Positions 25,777 to 33,909 are shown, numbered from the stretch's first letter. The stretch is DNA of 64,000 bases from CAYOSU01 sp964406735 (GCA_964406735.1 CAYOSU010000001.1:124001-188000); one strand, 5' to 3'. The notes: generated from the letters alone by a model not told the origin. Program-made: numbers and translations.

Positions 25777-26604
25777 ATGCAGGTATTAATGAGAGAAATA
25801 TCCTGGGGCAGCATTGGTCTTGCCGTTGCGATAATGGCGGTTTTAGCACTGCTTTTCGCCGTTATAATAGTGGTCGTGGCAAAGTATATGACCGTTGACG
25901 ACGATAACGAAAAGCTGTCCGATGTCAGGAATTTATTGGCAGGCGCAAACTGCGGCGGATGCGGAAAGGCAGGCTGTGACGATTTCGCAAGGGCACTTTG
26001 CGAAGGATGCGCTGATCTTTCGATGTGTAATCCCACCTCGAATGCAAATAAGGAGAAGATCGCTGAGATATTGCAGATAGATTTTGCGGCAGGCGGAGAT
26101 AAAATAGCCGTCGTTGAGTGCGTCGGCGGAAACGAGTGCATCGACAAGTTCGATTACCACGGCTTTGGCGACTGCGTCAACCAGAATATGCTGGCCGGCG
26201 GCAGAAAAATGTGCGAAACGGGCTGTATGGGTAGCGGAACGTGCGTTTCGACTTGCCCCGAAAAGGCACTGTATCTCAAAAACGGCAGAGCGGTCGCGGA
26301 TAAGTATTTGTGCGTAGCGTGCGGTGCGTGCGTAGCCTCGTGCCCTAAAAAGCTTATAAAGCTCATCCCTTCAAACGCCAAGGTATATATCGGATGCTCG
26401 TCTCATTGCAGAGGCAAGGACGTCATGGAGGTATGCAAAAAGGGTTGTATCGGTTGCGGACTTTGCGCAAAGAACTGCTCTGAGGGGGCGATAACCATGG
26501 TCGATAACCTTCCCGTTATCGACTACGAAAAATGCAACGGCTGTAAGACGTGCGTTGCGAGGTGCCCGAGAAAGTGCATCGTTGACAGAGATGTTCAAAT
26601 ATAG
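25777..26604 (+). CDS. rnfB: Rnf complex subunit RnfB (ferredoxin-oxidising iron-sulfur subunit)
   Basis: A 275-residue protein with an N-terminal membrane anchor (about residues 10-32) and a chain of iron-sulfur motifs. First comes the N-terminal cluster CGGCGKAGC with downstream cysteines (about 52-86). Then come motifs around CETGCMGSGTCVSTCP, CVACGACVASCP, CIGCGLCAKNC and CNGCKTCVARCP. RnfB is the usual entry point for electrons from reduced ferredoxin. AAGGAGG precedes the ATG. A perfect palindromic terminator follows. Confidence 0.97.
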   Translation: MQVLMREISWGSIGLAVAIMAVLALLFAVIIVVVAKYMTVDDDNEKLSDVRNLLAGANCGGCGKAGCDDFARALCEGCADLSMCNPTSNANKEKIAEILQIDFAAGGDKIAVVECVGGNECIDKFDYHGFGDCVNQNMLAGGRKMCETGCMGSGTCVSTCPEKALYLKNGRAVADKYLCVACGACVASCPKKLIKLIPSNAKVYIGCSSHCRGKDVMEVCKKGCIGCGLCAKNCSEGAITMVDNLPVIDYEKCNGCKTCVARCPRKCIVDRDVQI

Positions 26605-26611
26605 TATAATT

Positions 26612-26638
26612 TGCCCGAAGATATCTTCGGGCATTTTT
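26612..26638 (+). terminator. Terminator of the rnf operon
   Basis: A perfect 22-base palindrome (TGCCCGAAGAT and its complement, 26612-26633) followed by T5. Confidence 0.88.
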
Positions 26639-26658
26639 AATACTAATAAGAGGCGAAA

Positions 26659-26859
26659 ATGGAAAAAGCAAAGATAGACAGAATAAACGAGCTTGCAAGA
26701 AAGAAAAGATCGTGTGTACTTACGGACGAGGAGACGAAAGAGCAAGCAGAGCTTAGAAAAGAGTATATAAAGGAGTGGAGAAAGGGCGTTGAACAAACGC
26801 TCGACAATACTTATATCGTAGACAAGGACGGCAACAAGAGAAAGCTTGAAAAGAAATAG
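26659..26859 (+). CDS. DUF896 (YnzC-like) small cytoplasmic protein
   Basis: A 66-residue, highly charged helical protein. KIDRINELARKKRSCVLT followed by EEQAELRKEYIKEW-type sequence is the DUF896 helical hairpin of Firmicutes. YnzC in Bacillus belongs to the SOS-linked gene set, but its role is unclear. A ribosome site (AAGAGGCG) precedes the ATG. It is likely co-transcribed with the mscS-like gene, 23 bases downstream. Confidence 0.88.
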   Translation: MEKAKIDRINELARKKRSCVLTDEETKEQAELRKEYIKEWRKGVEQTLDNTYIVDKDGNKRKLEKK

Positions 26860-26882
26860 AGCGTTCAATAAGAGGTAAAAAT

Positions 26883-27836
26883 ATGAACTTAAAGGAACTA
26901 AAGATAAAAAAGGTGAGAAAAGGCACCGTTGCGTACTACGTATTAAGCGTACTCGTTGCGGCTGCGCTTCTTGCGGTGGTATTCTTCCGCAAGGCGATAT
27001 TTCTCCCTGAGTCGATATTTTATACGCTGTACGATAAAGAAATGGCTGACGAGATGCTCGTCATTTTGATCAAAACGGGCGTGGTTCTGGTCGTTGTTCA
27101 CGGCTTATGCTCGATAGCAAAGCTTCTCACTGTGGTAGGCGCAAGAACTAACGACAACAAGAAAAAGACGTGGCTGTACCTTCTCGGCAGTGTAGTGAAA
27201 TATCTCAGCATCATCGTTGGCGTTTTGACGTTCTTAGGGATAGTCGGCGTAGATACGACCGCTCTCGTTACGGGCGCAGGAGTGCTTACTCTTATCGTCG
27301 GTCTCGGCTGTCAATCACTTGTTTCCGATATAGTCGCAGGGATGTTCATCATGCTCGAGGGTAACTTCGAGATAGGCGATATAATAGTTGTCGACGGCTT
27401 CAGAGGCACGGTCCAACAGATAGGTCTCAGAACAACGAGCATTATGGACGGGCTTGGCAACGTCAAGACGATAAACAACAGCCACTTGGTAGATGTAATC
27501 AACAATTCTCGTGCGCTTTCCGTTGCGGCGTGCGTCATAGGCATAGAGTACGGCGAGAGTATCGAGCGTGTCGAAAAGGCGATAAACGACGGCTTAGAGG
27601 GTATTAAAGAGAGGATCCCTACGATAGTCGAAGGACCTACCTATCAGGGCGTATACGAGCTCGGTGCGTCGAGCGTCAATATAAAGGTAGTTGCGAAGTG
27701 CAAGGAATCGGACAGATACTCTACCGAGCTTGCTCTCAACCGCGAAATGAAGCTTTTGTTTGATAGGAACGGAATAAATATACCGTATAATCAGGTGGTC
27801 GTAAGCTATAAGGAAGAAGAGAATGGACGCAAATAA
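26883..27836 (+). CDS. MscS-family small-conductance mechanosensitive channel
   Basis: A 317-residue membrane protein with about four hydrophobic segments before the pore. The pore-lining helix and upper beta domain read VLTLIVGLGCQSLVSDIVAG then EGNFEIGDII, typical of MscS. A cytoplasmic alpha/beta cage domain follows (about 200-317). Such channels release solutes on sudden osmotic down-shift. AAGAGGT precedes the ATG. The 3' end overlaps the next gene by 14 bases, indicating co-transcription. Confidence 0.92.
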   Translation: MNLKELKIKKVRKGTVAYYVLSVLVAAALLAVVFFRKAIFLPESIFYTLYDKEMADEMLVILIKTGVVLVVVHGLCSIAKLLTVVGARTNDNKKKTWLYLLGSVVKYLSIIVGVLTFLGIVGVDTTALVTGAGVLTLIVGLGCQSLVSDIVAGMFIMLEGNFEIGDIIVVDGFRGTVQQIGLRTTSIMDGLGNVKTINNSHLVDVINNSRALSVAACVIGIEYGESIERVEKAINDGLEGIKERIPTIVEGPTYQGVYELGASSVNIKVVAKCKESDRYSTELALNREMKLLFDRNGINIPYNQVVVSYKEEENGRK

Positions 27837-28800
27837 AAACGGCTCGGTCGTAAGAATAGACCTAAGAACGCTTGGACTTGGCAAAAGCAAAAGAGTCGGA
27901 ACGGAGATTAAGCTAAATAAAACTTTTTCGTGGGGCGATAACGATTGGACCGTCCCATCGGCGTTTATGTTCTCAAAAGGAATCGTTTTGGACGTTTTTG
28001 CCAAAATAGACAGCGATGTAGCCAAGAAATTTGTAGAAAAATGGGAATGGTTGGAGTCGTCTGAGGAAGCAACTGAAGAAGATATAAGAAAAGCGCAAAG
28101 AGAAAATCCCTTTGCGTTCGATTTTGATTGCGAACTGATATTAAACGGCGTTGCGTTGAGTCAAAATGTGTCGATAGGCGACGTTTTGGTCGGATTCAAA
28201 GAAAACGGCGATTCTGAGGAACTCATCGAACTGTTGACCAAATACGGCATTCCAAGGAATGAAAGCTATATATTCCGTAGAATAAGCTTTTTATACGCAA
28301 CAAATAGAAAGCCTGGCATCAAAAACATTAGCCTCAAGCTTTCGCAACGTCCGATAAACTTTGAAAGCGACGGCTTTTGCGTAAGAAAAGCAGGCGACAG
28401 AGTAGAAATTGTTGACCCGCATACGGGAGAAAGATACGCTTTAACAGCGATAGCCGTAGAAAACGAGCGAATGATCATGAATTGCGAGGACGGAATGAAA
28501 ATGCCGCCGTACGTAACTCATATGTCGTATGCCGTTTTCCCTGAAATACCTGAAAGCCAATGCCGCATAGTAGACGTCAGACAAAGTGACGCAGTGAAGT
28601 TTGGTGAAGATGACGCTTGCGGAGCGATAGGTATCATCGGCGGCGCTGACGGGCCTACGGCGATATTCATCGGTGCAAAAGACAGACCTGAATTCAGGGT
28701 GGCTTTCTCTGCAATGACCTATGAGCCGCAGGAGACCGTAACATGGAAGGCGATATTCAGCCACAAGACTCTTCCCGATATAGAGATGACTTTGGTGTAA
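27823..28800 (+). CDS. Unrecognised soluble protein with an isolated IGGADGPTAIF motif
   Basis: A 325-residue protein I cannot assign. It has no signal peptide or membrane segment and is rich in beta-prone sequence. Residues 268-283 read GAIGIIGGADGPTAIF. This closely resembles the glycine-rich block of the beta subunit of sodium-translocating decarboxylases, yet none of that protein's membrane helices are present. The residues before it (VDVRQSDAVKFGEDDA) and after it (IGAKDRPEFRVAF) look like an ordinary soluble domain. It overlaps mscS by 14 bases and is followed after 13 bases by a DUF1284 gene. An automatic tool could mislabel it as a decarboxylase subunit. Confidence 0.75.
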   Translation: MDANKNGSVVRIDLRTLGLGKSKRVGTEIKLNKTFSWGDNDWTVPSAFMFSKGIVLDVFAKIDSDVAKKFVEKWEWLESSEEATEEDIRKAQRENPFAFDFDCELILNGVALSQNVSIGDVLVGFKENGDSEELIELLTKYGIPRNESYIFRRISFLYATNRKPGIKNISLKLSQRPINFESDGFCVRKAGDRVEIVDPHTGERYALTAIAVENERMIMNCEDGMKMPPYVTHMSYAVFPEIPESQCRIVDVRQSDAVKFGEDDACGAIGIIGGADGPTAIFIGAKDRPEFRVAFSAMTYEPQETVTWKAIFSHKTLPDIEMTLV

Positions 28801-28813
28801 AAGGCGGTAGAGT

Positions 28814-29206
28814 ATGGAAATAAAAAATATCAGACCGCACCACTTGATGTGCATAGAGTTCTTCGTCGGAAAGGGGTATAGCGACGAGTTCACGGCGAAT
28901 ATGCACAAGGTGATAAAATATCTTACGACAGACCCTCTTTTGACCGTAACAGCTAAGGCGGACGGCATATGCACAAAATGCCCTAATATGATTGACGGAG
29001 CGTGTAAAACGCGCGATAAGGTCGATAGATACGATAAAGCGGTATTAGAATCTATCGGGGCTTTAGACGGAGATAGAGAAAAATATACCGAGCTTCGAAA
29101 AAAGGTTCGGGAAAAGATAATATATAGCGGCAAACGAGAAAGTATATGCGGCGATTGCGAGTGGAGCGAGCTTTGTAAAATAAAACCTTGCGATAAAACC
29201 GATTAA
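28814..29206 (+). CDS. DUF1284 family cysteine-rich protein
   Basis: A 130-residue cytoplasmic protein. It opens with IRPHHLMCIEFFVGKGYS and contains CTKCPNMIDGACKT (about residues 55-68) and CGDCEWSELCKIKPC (about 112-126). The HHLMC start and the two cysteine groups define DUF1284, which is predicted to bind a metal or iron-sulfur centre. Function unknown. It is probably the last gene of the DUF896-mscS run and ends at a terminator shared with spoVG. Confidence 0.85.
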   Translation: MEIKNIRPHHLMCIEFFVGKGYSDEFTANMHKVIKYLTTDPLLTVTAKADGICTKCPNMIDGACKTRDKVDRYDKAVLESIGALDGDREKYTELRKKVREKIIYSGKRESICGDCEWSELCKIKPCDKTD

Positions 29207-29254
29207 AGCGATAAAACTTGTTGCTATGAGCCTATCAAAACATAATGATAAAAT

Positions 29255-29286
29255 AAAAAGGATAACGAACAATCGTTATCCTTTTT
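29255..29286. terminator. Bidirectional terminator between DUF1284 and spoVG
   Basis: AAAAAGGATAACGA (29255-29268), loop ACAA, and its perfect complement (29273-29286). A and T tracts on both sides serve both convergent genes. Confidence 0.88.
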
Positions 29287-29298
29287 ATTTTTCAAATT

Positions 29299-29571
29299 TT
29301 ATTCCTTAGCCGCTTCCTCTTCGTACGCTCTAAGTATCAACGCTTTGAGACTTTCTCTCGTTTCGGTGTTGATAGGATGTGCGATGTCCTTATACTCGCC
29401 GTCCGAGGTCTTTCTCGACGGCATAGCGATAAAGCAACCGTCCGTGCCTTCGATGATCTTGATGTCGTGAACGACGAAGCTGTCGTCGATAGTGATAGAA
29501 GCGACTGCTTTGAGCTTGCTGTCGTCTTTCTTGACTGTACGGATCCTGATATCAGTGATGTTCATTCCCAT
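29299..29571 (-). CDS. spoVG: SpoVG regulatory nucleic-acid-binding protein
   Basis: A 90-residue member of the SpoVG family. The motif MNITDIRIRTV and the block MPSRKTSDGEYKDIAHP are diagnostic. SpoVG binds DNA or RNA and affects sporulation and cell-envelope genes in Firmicutes. I start at the ATG at 29571, seven bases after AAGGGG. An upstream in-frame ATG at 29589 has no ribosome site, and a third ATG at 29565 is also possible. It stands alone with its own promoter. Confidence 0.95.
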   Translation of the reverse strand: MGMNITDIRIRTVKKDDSKLKAVASITIDDSFVVHDIKIIEGTDGCFIAMPSRKTSDGEYKDIAHPINTETRESLKALILRAYEEEAAKE

Positions 29572-29603
29572 AGTATAACCCCTTATCATATAAGTATACT
29601 TAA

Positions 29604-29632
29604 ATAATACACCAGATTTTTTCTCATTTCAA
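29604..29632 (-). promoter_or_regulatory. Promoter of spoVG
   Basis: On the minus strand TTGAAA (29632-29627), a 17-base spacer, TATTAT (29609-29604), 32 bases before the chosen ATG. Confidence 0.6.
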
Positions 29633-29752
29633 TACTTTTCGAAAAAAAAGTCTGGTAAAAGTGTAAAAAATATAGCGAAAATGCTGTTATATAAGGCAAG
29701 ATATACGCTTTTGGCCCCATTTTCGTCATTCACGCAATACTTTTCAATGGCA

Positions 29753-29758
29753 TATAAT
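29753..29758 (+). promoter_or_regulatory. -10 box immediately upstream of murC
   Basis: A perfect TATAAT ends five bases before the murC ATG. A weak -35 (TTCACG, 29729-29734) lies 18 bases upstream. The transcript would start at or just inside the ATG. Confidence 0.45.
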
Positions 29759-29763
29759 TTTTT

Positions 29764-31128
29764 ATGACGCAAAATGAGAATAAAAAGTCGATACATTTCG
29801 TAGGAATAGGTGGCGAGAGTATGTCTGCACTTGCAAAATATGCAAAAAGTGCGGGATACACCGTATCGGGATCGGATAAATGCCGCTCGCAAAACATAAA
29901 AAACCTAAAAAGGCTTGGCATAAAAGTCAACGTGCCGCACGAAGAAAGCGCAGTGCTGGGCAAAGACTTGGTGATAAAAAGCCTTGCGGTGTCGGACGAT
30001 AACGCAGAGATAATAAGGGCAAAGCTGTTAGCCATTCCCGTCTTGACTCGAGGCGAGTTTTTGGGTGTTATTTCCAAACGCCATAAATATACTGTAGCCG
30101 TAGCAGGAAGCCACGGCAAGAGTACGACTGCGGCGATGACGGCAAAGCTACTGCTTGACTTCGGACTTGACCCTGCCGTTCATATCGGCGCAGATTTCCC
30201 GTATATAGGCGGCAATGTCAGATACTCCGAAAGCCCATATTTTATCACCGAGGCGTGCGAATATAAGAAAGCATTCCTCTCCCTTTCACCGTTCATCACC
30301 GTAATAACGGGCATGGAGCTTGACCACCCGGACTGCTATAAAAATGCCGATGAGCTGTACGCTGCGTATAAAGCGTTGGCAGAAAATACTAGGGGGATAG
30401 TATTGATTTCGCCGCTTGATAAGGGGAAAATTTGCGTCAAAAACGCCGTAACGGTGGGCGTCGATAAGTCGTCTTATTACGGCGCAGAAAATTTGAGCGG
30501 AAACGACGGCAAATTCAGCTTCGATTTCAGACGTGAGGGGAAAATAGTCGGAGGGGTATTGCTAAGCTGCCTTGGCGTTATGAGCGTAAAGAACGCACTG
30601 TTTGCGCTTGCTGTATCTGATATCGTCGGAGTACCTTTTTCATGCGCAAAACGGGCGATAGAGGGCTTTAACGGCATAACACGGCGGCAAGAAAGGCTGT
30701 TTGACGGCAAATATACCGTCTACACCGATTATTCTCACCACCCGACGCAGATAAAGAATATCGCATCGTGCTTTGCTAAAAGGAACGGACGGCTCATCGG
30801 CGTCTTTCAGCCGCATACGTATTCGAGAACGAAGGCGTATATGTCGGATTTTGTCGATAGCTTTGAGCTTTTTGATAAGATATATCTTCTGCCTACCTTT
30901 GCCGCACGGGAAGTGTACGACGAAGAAGGCTCTTCAAAAAGGCTTTTTGAGGAGATAAAAAACCGCAATAAGGAGTATGTTTTTGAAAATAGGATAATAG
31001 ATCGCCTTTTGTCTGAACTTGCCGAAAACGACGTAGTGCTTTTTATGGGCGCAGGTGATATAGATAAACTCGCACAGGATTTTGCCAAAATCTTGAATAA
31101 ATACGTTGCAAAAAGCGAGCGTTTGTGA
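29764..31128 (+). CDS. murC: UDP-N-acetylmuramate--L-alanine ligase
   Basis: MurC adds the first amino acid to the peptidoglycan precursor in the cytoplasm. The 454 residues show the N-terminal HFVGIGGESMSALA block (residues 11-24), the ATP-binding P-loop AVAGSHGKSTTA (about 114-125, with Ser where Thr is common), and YTDYSHHPTQIK and GVFQPHTYSRT in the C-terminal domain. There is no Shine-Dalgarno before the ATG, and a -10 box lies only five bases upstream, so leaderless translation is plausible. It stands alone, followed by tRNA-Gly. Confidence 0.95.
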   Translation: MTQNENKKSIHFVGIGGESMSALAKYAKSAGYTVSGSDKCRSQNIKNLKRLGIKVNVPHEESAVLGKDLVIKSLAVSDDNAEIIRAKLLAIPVLTRGEFLGVISKRHKYTVAVAGSHGKSTTAAMTAKLLLDFGLDPAVHIGADFPYIGGNVRYSESPYFITEACEYKKAFLSLSPFITVITGMELDHPDCYKNADELYAAYKALAENTRGIVLISPLDKGKICVKNAVTVGVDKSSYYGAENLSGNDGKFSFDFRREGKIVGGVLLSCLGVMSVKNALFALAVSDIVGVPFSCAKRAIEGFNGITRRQERLFDGKYTVYTDYSHHPTQIKNIASCFAKRNGRLIGVFQPHTYSRTKAYMSDFVDSFELFDKIYLLPTFAAREVYDEEGSSKRLFEEIKNRNKEYVFENRIIDRLLSELAENDVVLFMGAGDIDKLAQDFAKILNKYVAKSERL

Positions 31129-31149
31129 TACACTTATAAAGTATTAAAT

Positions 31150-31224
31150 GCGAAAGTCGCAAAGTGGTATTGCAGCAGCTTCCCAAGCTGCCTCCCGCGG
31201 GTTCGATTCCCGTCTTTCGCTCCA
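31150..31224 (+). tRNA. tRNA-Gly, anticodon CCC
   Basis: A complete cloverleaf. The acceptor GCGAAAG pairs with CTTTCGC (31214-31220). The D stem is GCAA/TTGC. The anticodon stem GCAGC/GCTGC has loop TTCCCAA, giving anticodon CCC at 31182-31184. The T arm is GCGGG-TTCGATT-CCCGT. The discriminator is T, and CCA is encoded (31222-31224). It reads GGG codons. Confidence 0.96.
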
Positions 31225-31237
31225 AATGATAAAAACG

Positions 31238-31581
31238 CCCGCTGGGCGTTTTTTCATTTTCGGCGAAAGACGGGAGAGGAAGAATCATACTTCAGTATCT
31301 TCGAAGAAAACGCCTTGGCGTTTTCCACGAGCCGCAGGCGAGTATTCCCGTCATAATAGCCCGCTGGGCGTTTTTTCATTTTCGGCTAAAGACGGGGAGA
31401 GGAAGAATCATACTTCAGTATCTTCGAAGAAAACGCCTTGGCGTTTTCCACGAGCCGCAGGCGAGTATTCCCGTCATAATAGCCCGCTGGGCGTTTTTTC
31501 ATTTTCGGCTAAAGACGGGGAGAGGAAGAATCATACTTCAGTATCTTCGAAGAAAACGCCTTGGCGTTTTCCACGAGCCGC
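31238..31581 (+). repeat. Three tandem copies of a 122/123-bp hairpin-rich repeat beside tRNA-Gly
   Basis: Units begin with CCCGCTGGGCG at 31238, 31360 and 31483; the last is cut at about 31581. They are nearly identical; the clearest differences are CGGCGAAAGACGGG in unit 1 against CGGCTAAAGACGGGG in units 2 and 3. Each unit holds a terminator-like hairpin (CGCCC-GCT-GGGCG followed by T6) and a second palindrome (GAAAACGCC-TT-GGCGTTTTC). Unit 1 contains GCGAAAGACGGGA (31263-31275), the exact reverse complement of the last 13 bases of the tRNA body (31208-31220). Confidence 0.9.
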
Positions 31582-31975
31582 CCTAAAAGTACGAAAACTC
31601 CCTGATGGGAGTCTTCGCATGGATTCGAGAATCCGCCGTAGCGGATATGAGCAGCGGCATAAAAGCGATAAGCCGACTGTCATTCAAAAGTTGGGCATTC
31701 AAGAAGAATGTATATTTATTTTAACATAAAGTCGAAAAATGTCAACTTTTTTCACGATAGTTTTCAAAAATAATTTATCAAATTATGAAAGTTTTTTAGC
31801 GACTGTCCAATATAATTCCCGCCTCGGCTAAAAATTGTCGAGTTGTGGACGTATTAATACCGCTTTTATTTGATAACATTTCCAAGTTGCATTAAAATAA
31901 TTAAACAAAAATCGAATTTCATCTCATTTTCTTGCAAAAAATATTATTTTTCTGCAAGAAAGTGTACTATATTTG

Positions 31976-31984
31976 TGCTATAAT
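31976..31984 (+). promoter_or_regulatory. Extended -10 promoter of the SGNH hydrolase gene
   Basis: TGCTATAAT at 31976-31984, a perfect extended -10, with no clear -35. Confidence 0.55.
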
Positions 31985-32012
31985 ATTTCAAACTAGCGAA
32001 GGAGATAATAAT

Positions 32013-32795
32013 ATGCCTTGGTGGGGGATCGTGCTGATAGTAATCGGCAGTATAATCGGATTTTTGTTTTTATTCAGCTTTTTGACCTTTGCTTATTTCA
32101 AGATAAAAGGTTCAGGCGTATTCAAAAAGGGCAACGCAAAGGAATATTACGTTGAGAATACTGAAAGCGTAAAGTCAACTCTTACGGGCAAGACCTTTTA
32201 CTTCCTCGGTTCTTCCGTAACCTACGGAGCGGCGTCGGGCGGCGAAGCTATGGCAGAGTTTATTGCCAAAAAGCACGGCGCAGTCTGCGTTAAAGAAGCT
32301 ATAAGCGGCACAACTTTTTCAAGACAGAAAAAGAATTCGTATATCGATCGCGTGCATAATTTCGATACGACGAAAAAGCCCGATGCGTTCATATGCCAGC
32401 TTTCAACTAACGATGCGACGATGGCGGCTCTTCCCGAGACTAACCGTCACCATATAACGCTCGGCGAGATAACGGATAAGAAAGACGGCTTCGATGAATA
32501 TACGACTTTCGGCGCAATGGAGGCTATCATCAAATACGTCAAGGATACTTGGGGCTGCCCGATATACTTCTATACGGGAAGCTATTATCCGTCCAAAACG
32601 TACGAGCAGATGAACGAGGCGTTGAAGACTCTTAAAGATAAGTGTGGAATAAATATCATCGACCTATATTACGACAAGGAGTTCAACAATATCGACAAGG
32701 AACTTTACAAGTTCTATATGAACGACAAGATACATCCCACTCGTGCAGGCTACAAGCTTTGGTGGCTCAAAAAGTTCGAGGATGCCTTGAAGTAA
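32013..32795 (+). CDS. Membrane-anchored SGNH/GDSL-like hydrolase
   Basis: A 260-residue protein with an N-terminal membrane segment (about residues 3-30) followed by an extracytoplasmic SGNH domain. The blocks are present in order: FLGSSVTYG (catalytic Ser, about 70-78), the CQLSTND block with the conserved Asn, and DKIHPTRAGY near the end with the catalytic Asp-His pair. Such enzymes usually remove acyl groups from carbohydrates or lipids; the substrate here is unknown. The start at 32013 follows GAAGGAGA and gives a clean anchor. An ATG-less upstream extension exists but lies before the promoter. Confidence 0.85.
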   Translation: MPWWGIVLIVIGSIIGFLFLFSFLTFAYFKIKGSGVFKKGNAKEYYVENTESVKSTLTGKTFYFLGSSVTYGAASGGEAMAEFIAKKHGAVCVKEAISGTTFSRQKKNSYIDRVHNFDTTKKPDAFICQLSTNDATMAALPETNRHHITLGEITDKKDGFDEYTTFGAMEAIIKYVKDTWGCPIYFYTGSYYPSKTYEQMNEALKTLKDKCGINIIDLYYDKEFNNIDKELYKFYMNDKIHPTRAGYKLWWLKKFEDALK

Positions 32796-32816
32796 AATTT
32801 TAATAAAAACGCAATG

Positions 32817-32843
32817 CGAGTCGGCTAAAAGCCGACTCGTTTT
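32817..32843 (+). terminator. Terminator after the SGNH hydrolase gene
   Basis: CGAGTCGGCT, loop AAA, AGCCGACTCG (32830-32839), then TTTT. A perfect ten-base-pair stem. Confidence 0.9.
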
Positions 32844-32853
32844 CATTAACCTA

Positions 32854-32882
32854 TTGAAAAGACGTAATAGATGTGATATGAT
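32854..32882 (+). promoter_or_regulatory. Promoter of the SUKH protein gene
   Basis: TTGAAA (32854-32859), a 17-base spacer, TATGAT (32877-32882). Confidence 0.65.
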
Positions 32883-32973
32883 ACTATAAAAGGTTTGCTC
32901 TTTGCTTGTTAAATACAGCGGAGCACAAAGCCGCTATAACAAGTTGGCTTTTGCGTATCGGATAAGGAAATAT

Positions 32974-33840
32974 ATGTATAACAGATCGGACGAAACTAAA
33001 TATGCTTTGAAAGCGAGAATTTTCTCAGCCGTTACGCTCGTAGGCTCGTTCGGTGTTGCGGTTGCGCTTATTTTGTCCGAGCTGATATTTGCAGAAATTT
33101 ACGAGCTTTCGGAATGTCCGCTTTGGTATCGCATATTTTTGTACGTTTCCCTTGCGGTGTCGCTTGTAGGTACAGTCGGTTGTGCCGTGTTTAAGAAGAC
33201 AAGGGATTATGAGCTTCAACGCATATACCAAAAGGAGCAAGCGCTATCGATGACGCTTATGACTATAGGGCTTGTTATGATGCTCGTAGCTGCGTTTATA
33301 GAGGAGGAAAGCCGATATCTCGACCTTGTAATATGTGTCGGCGGTGGTGTTGAGGCGATAGGTATGTTCTCGTTTTTCGGTGTCGCCATTGGCTTAGCAA
33401 GGAGCAAACGCAAGGTGCATTCATACGTAGAGCTTATAACGGAGCTTTGCGATAAAAATCCCTTTTACGACTGCAAGCTCGCACCTCCCGCAACCGAAGA
33501 GGAACTGAAACGCTTAGAAAGATATTTGGGCGATACCGTTCCCGTAGACCTGCTTCGCTTTTATAACGAGGCAAACGGCGACGGATGTCTTATACTCGAC
33601 ATCGAAACGGCAATAAAGGAGACCGAGCGATTAAGAAGTGAAGCAAGCGAGAATAGACCTTACCTCAAAGAGGCGTTTTGCTTTGCGAAAAACGACGTCG
33701 GCGATTATTTTTGCTACGTAGGAATTGATGGACGCATTAAAAGCAGTGTGGTTTACGGAATAACGCACGATACGTTTGAGATATTCCCGATAGTACCATC
33801 GTTAACGGAACTTATATACGGCTATTACGGGGAAGAATAG
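32974..33840 (+). CDS. Four-helix membrane protein with a C-terminal SMI1/KNR4 (SUKH)-like domain
   Basis: A 288-residue protein. The first ~140 residues hold about four hydrophobic segments. The remaining ~125 residues (from PPATEEELKRLERYLG to FPIVPSLTELI) have the SUKH pattern, with DLLRFYNEANGDGCL in the middle. SUKH domains are best known from immunity proteins against contact-dependent and polymorphic toxins, but they also occur in other proteins. No toxin gene lies nearby. I start at the ATG at 32974, after ATAAGGAAA. An in-frame TTG at 32902 would add 24 residues with no ribosome site. Confidence 0.72.
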   Translation: MYNRSDETKYALKARIFSAVTLVGSFGVAVALILSELIFAEIYELSECPLWYRIFLYVSLAVSLVGTVGCAVFKKTRDYELQRIYQKEQALSMTLMTIGLVMMLVAAFIEEESRYLDLVICVGGGVEAIGMFSFFGVAIGLARSKRKVHSYVELITELCDKNPFYDCKLAPPATEEELKRLERYLGDTVPVDLLRFYNEANGDGCLILDIETAIKETERLRSEASENRPYLKEAFCFAKNDVGDYFCYVGIDGRIKSSVVYGITHDTFEIFPIVPSLTELIYGYYGEE

Positions 33841-33861
33841 TATAGTAAAACAGTATATAAA

Positions 33862-33890
33862 AACGAGACGACTTGATCTGTCGTCTCGTT
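33862..33890. terminator. Bidirectional terminator between the SUKH gene and psuG
   Basis: AACGAGACGAC (33862-33872), seven-base loop, GTCGTCTCGTT (33880-33890), with A/T tracts on both sides. Confidence 0.85.
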
Positions 33891-33909
33891 TCGTATTTTG
33901 TTGATGAAA

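Larger units (their letters stand above)
31225..32012. other. Gene-free 0.8-kb gap: tandem repeats, further hairpins, then an A+T-rich stretch
   Basis: From 31238 to about 31581 the gap holds three tandem repeats (separate entry). The next 100 bases carry two more hairpins: ACTCCC-TGAT-GGGAGT near 31600 and ATCCGC-CGTA-GCGGAT near 31632. From about 31730 to 31975 the sequence is strongly A+T rich and ends in the promoter of the SGNH hydrolase. A 193-codon frame through the repeats (31148-31729) begins just ahead of the tRNA and is made of translated repeat, so I do not call it a gene. Confidence 0.7.

Noticed and set aside
31238..31581. Possible CRISPR array
   Set aside because: The units are directly adjacent, about 123 bp long, with no unique spacers, and there are no cas genes.
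31148..31729. A 193-codon frame with 41-residue protein repeats
   Set aside because: The repetition comes from the 122/123-bp DNA repeat. The frame starts just ahead of the tRNA and runs through it, and it contains terminator hairpins and no ribosome site.
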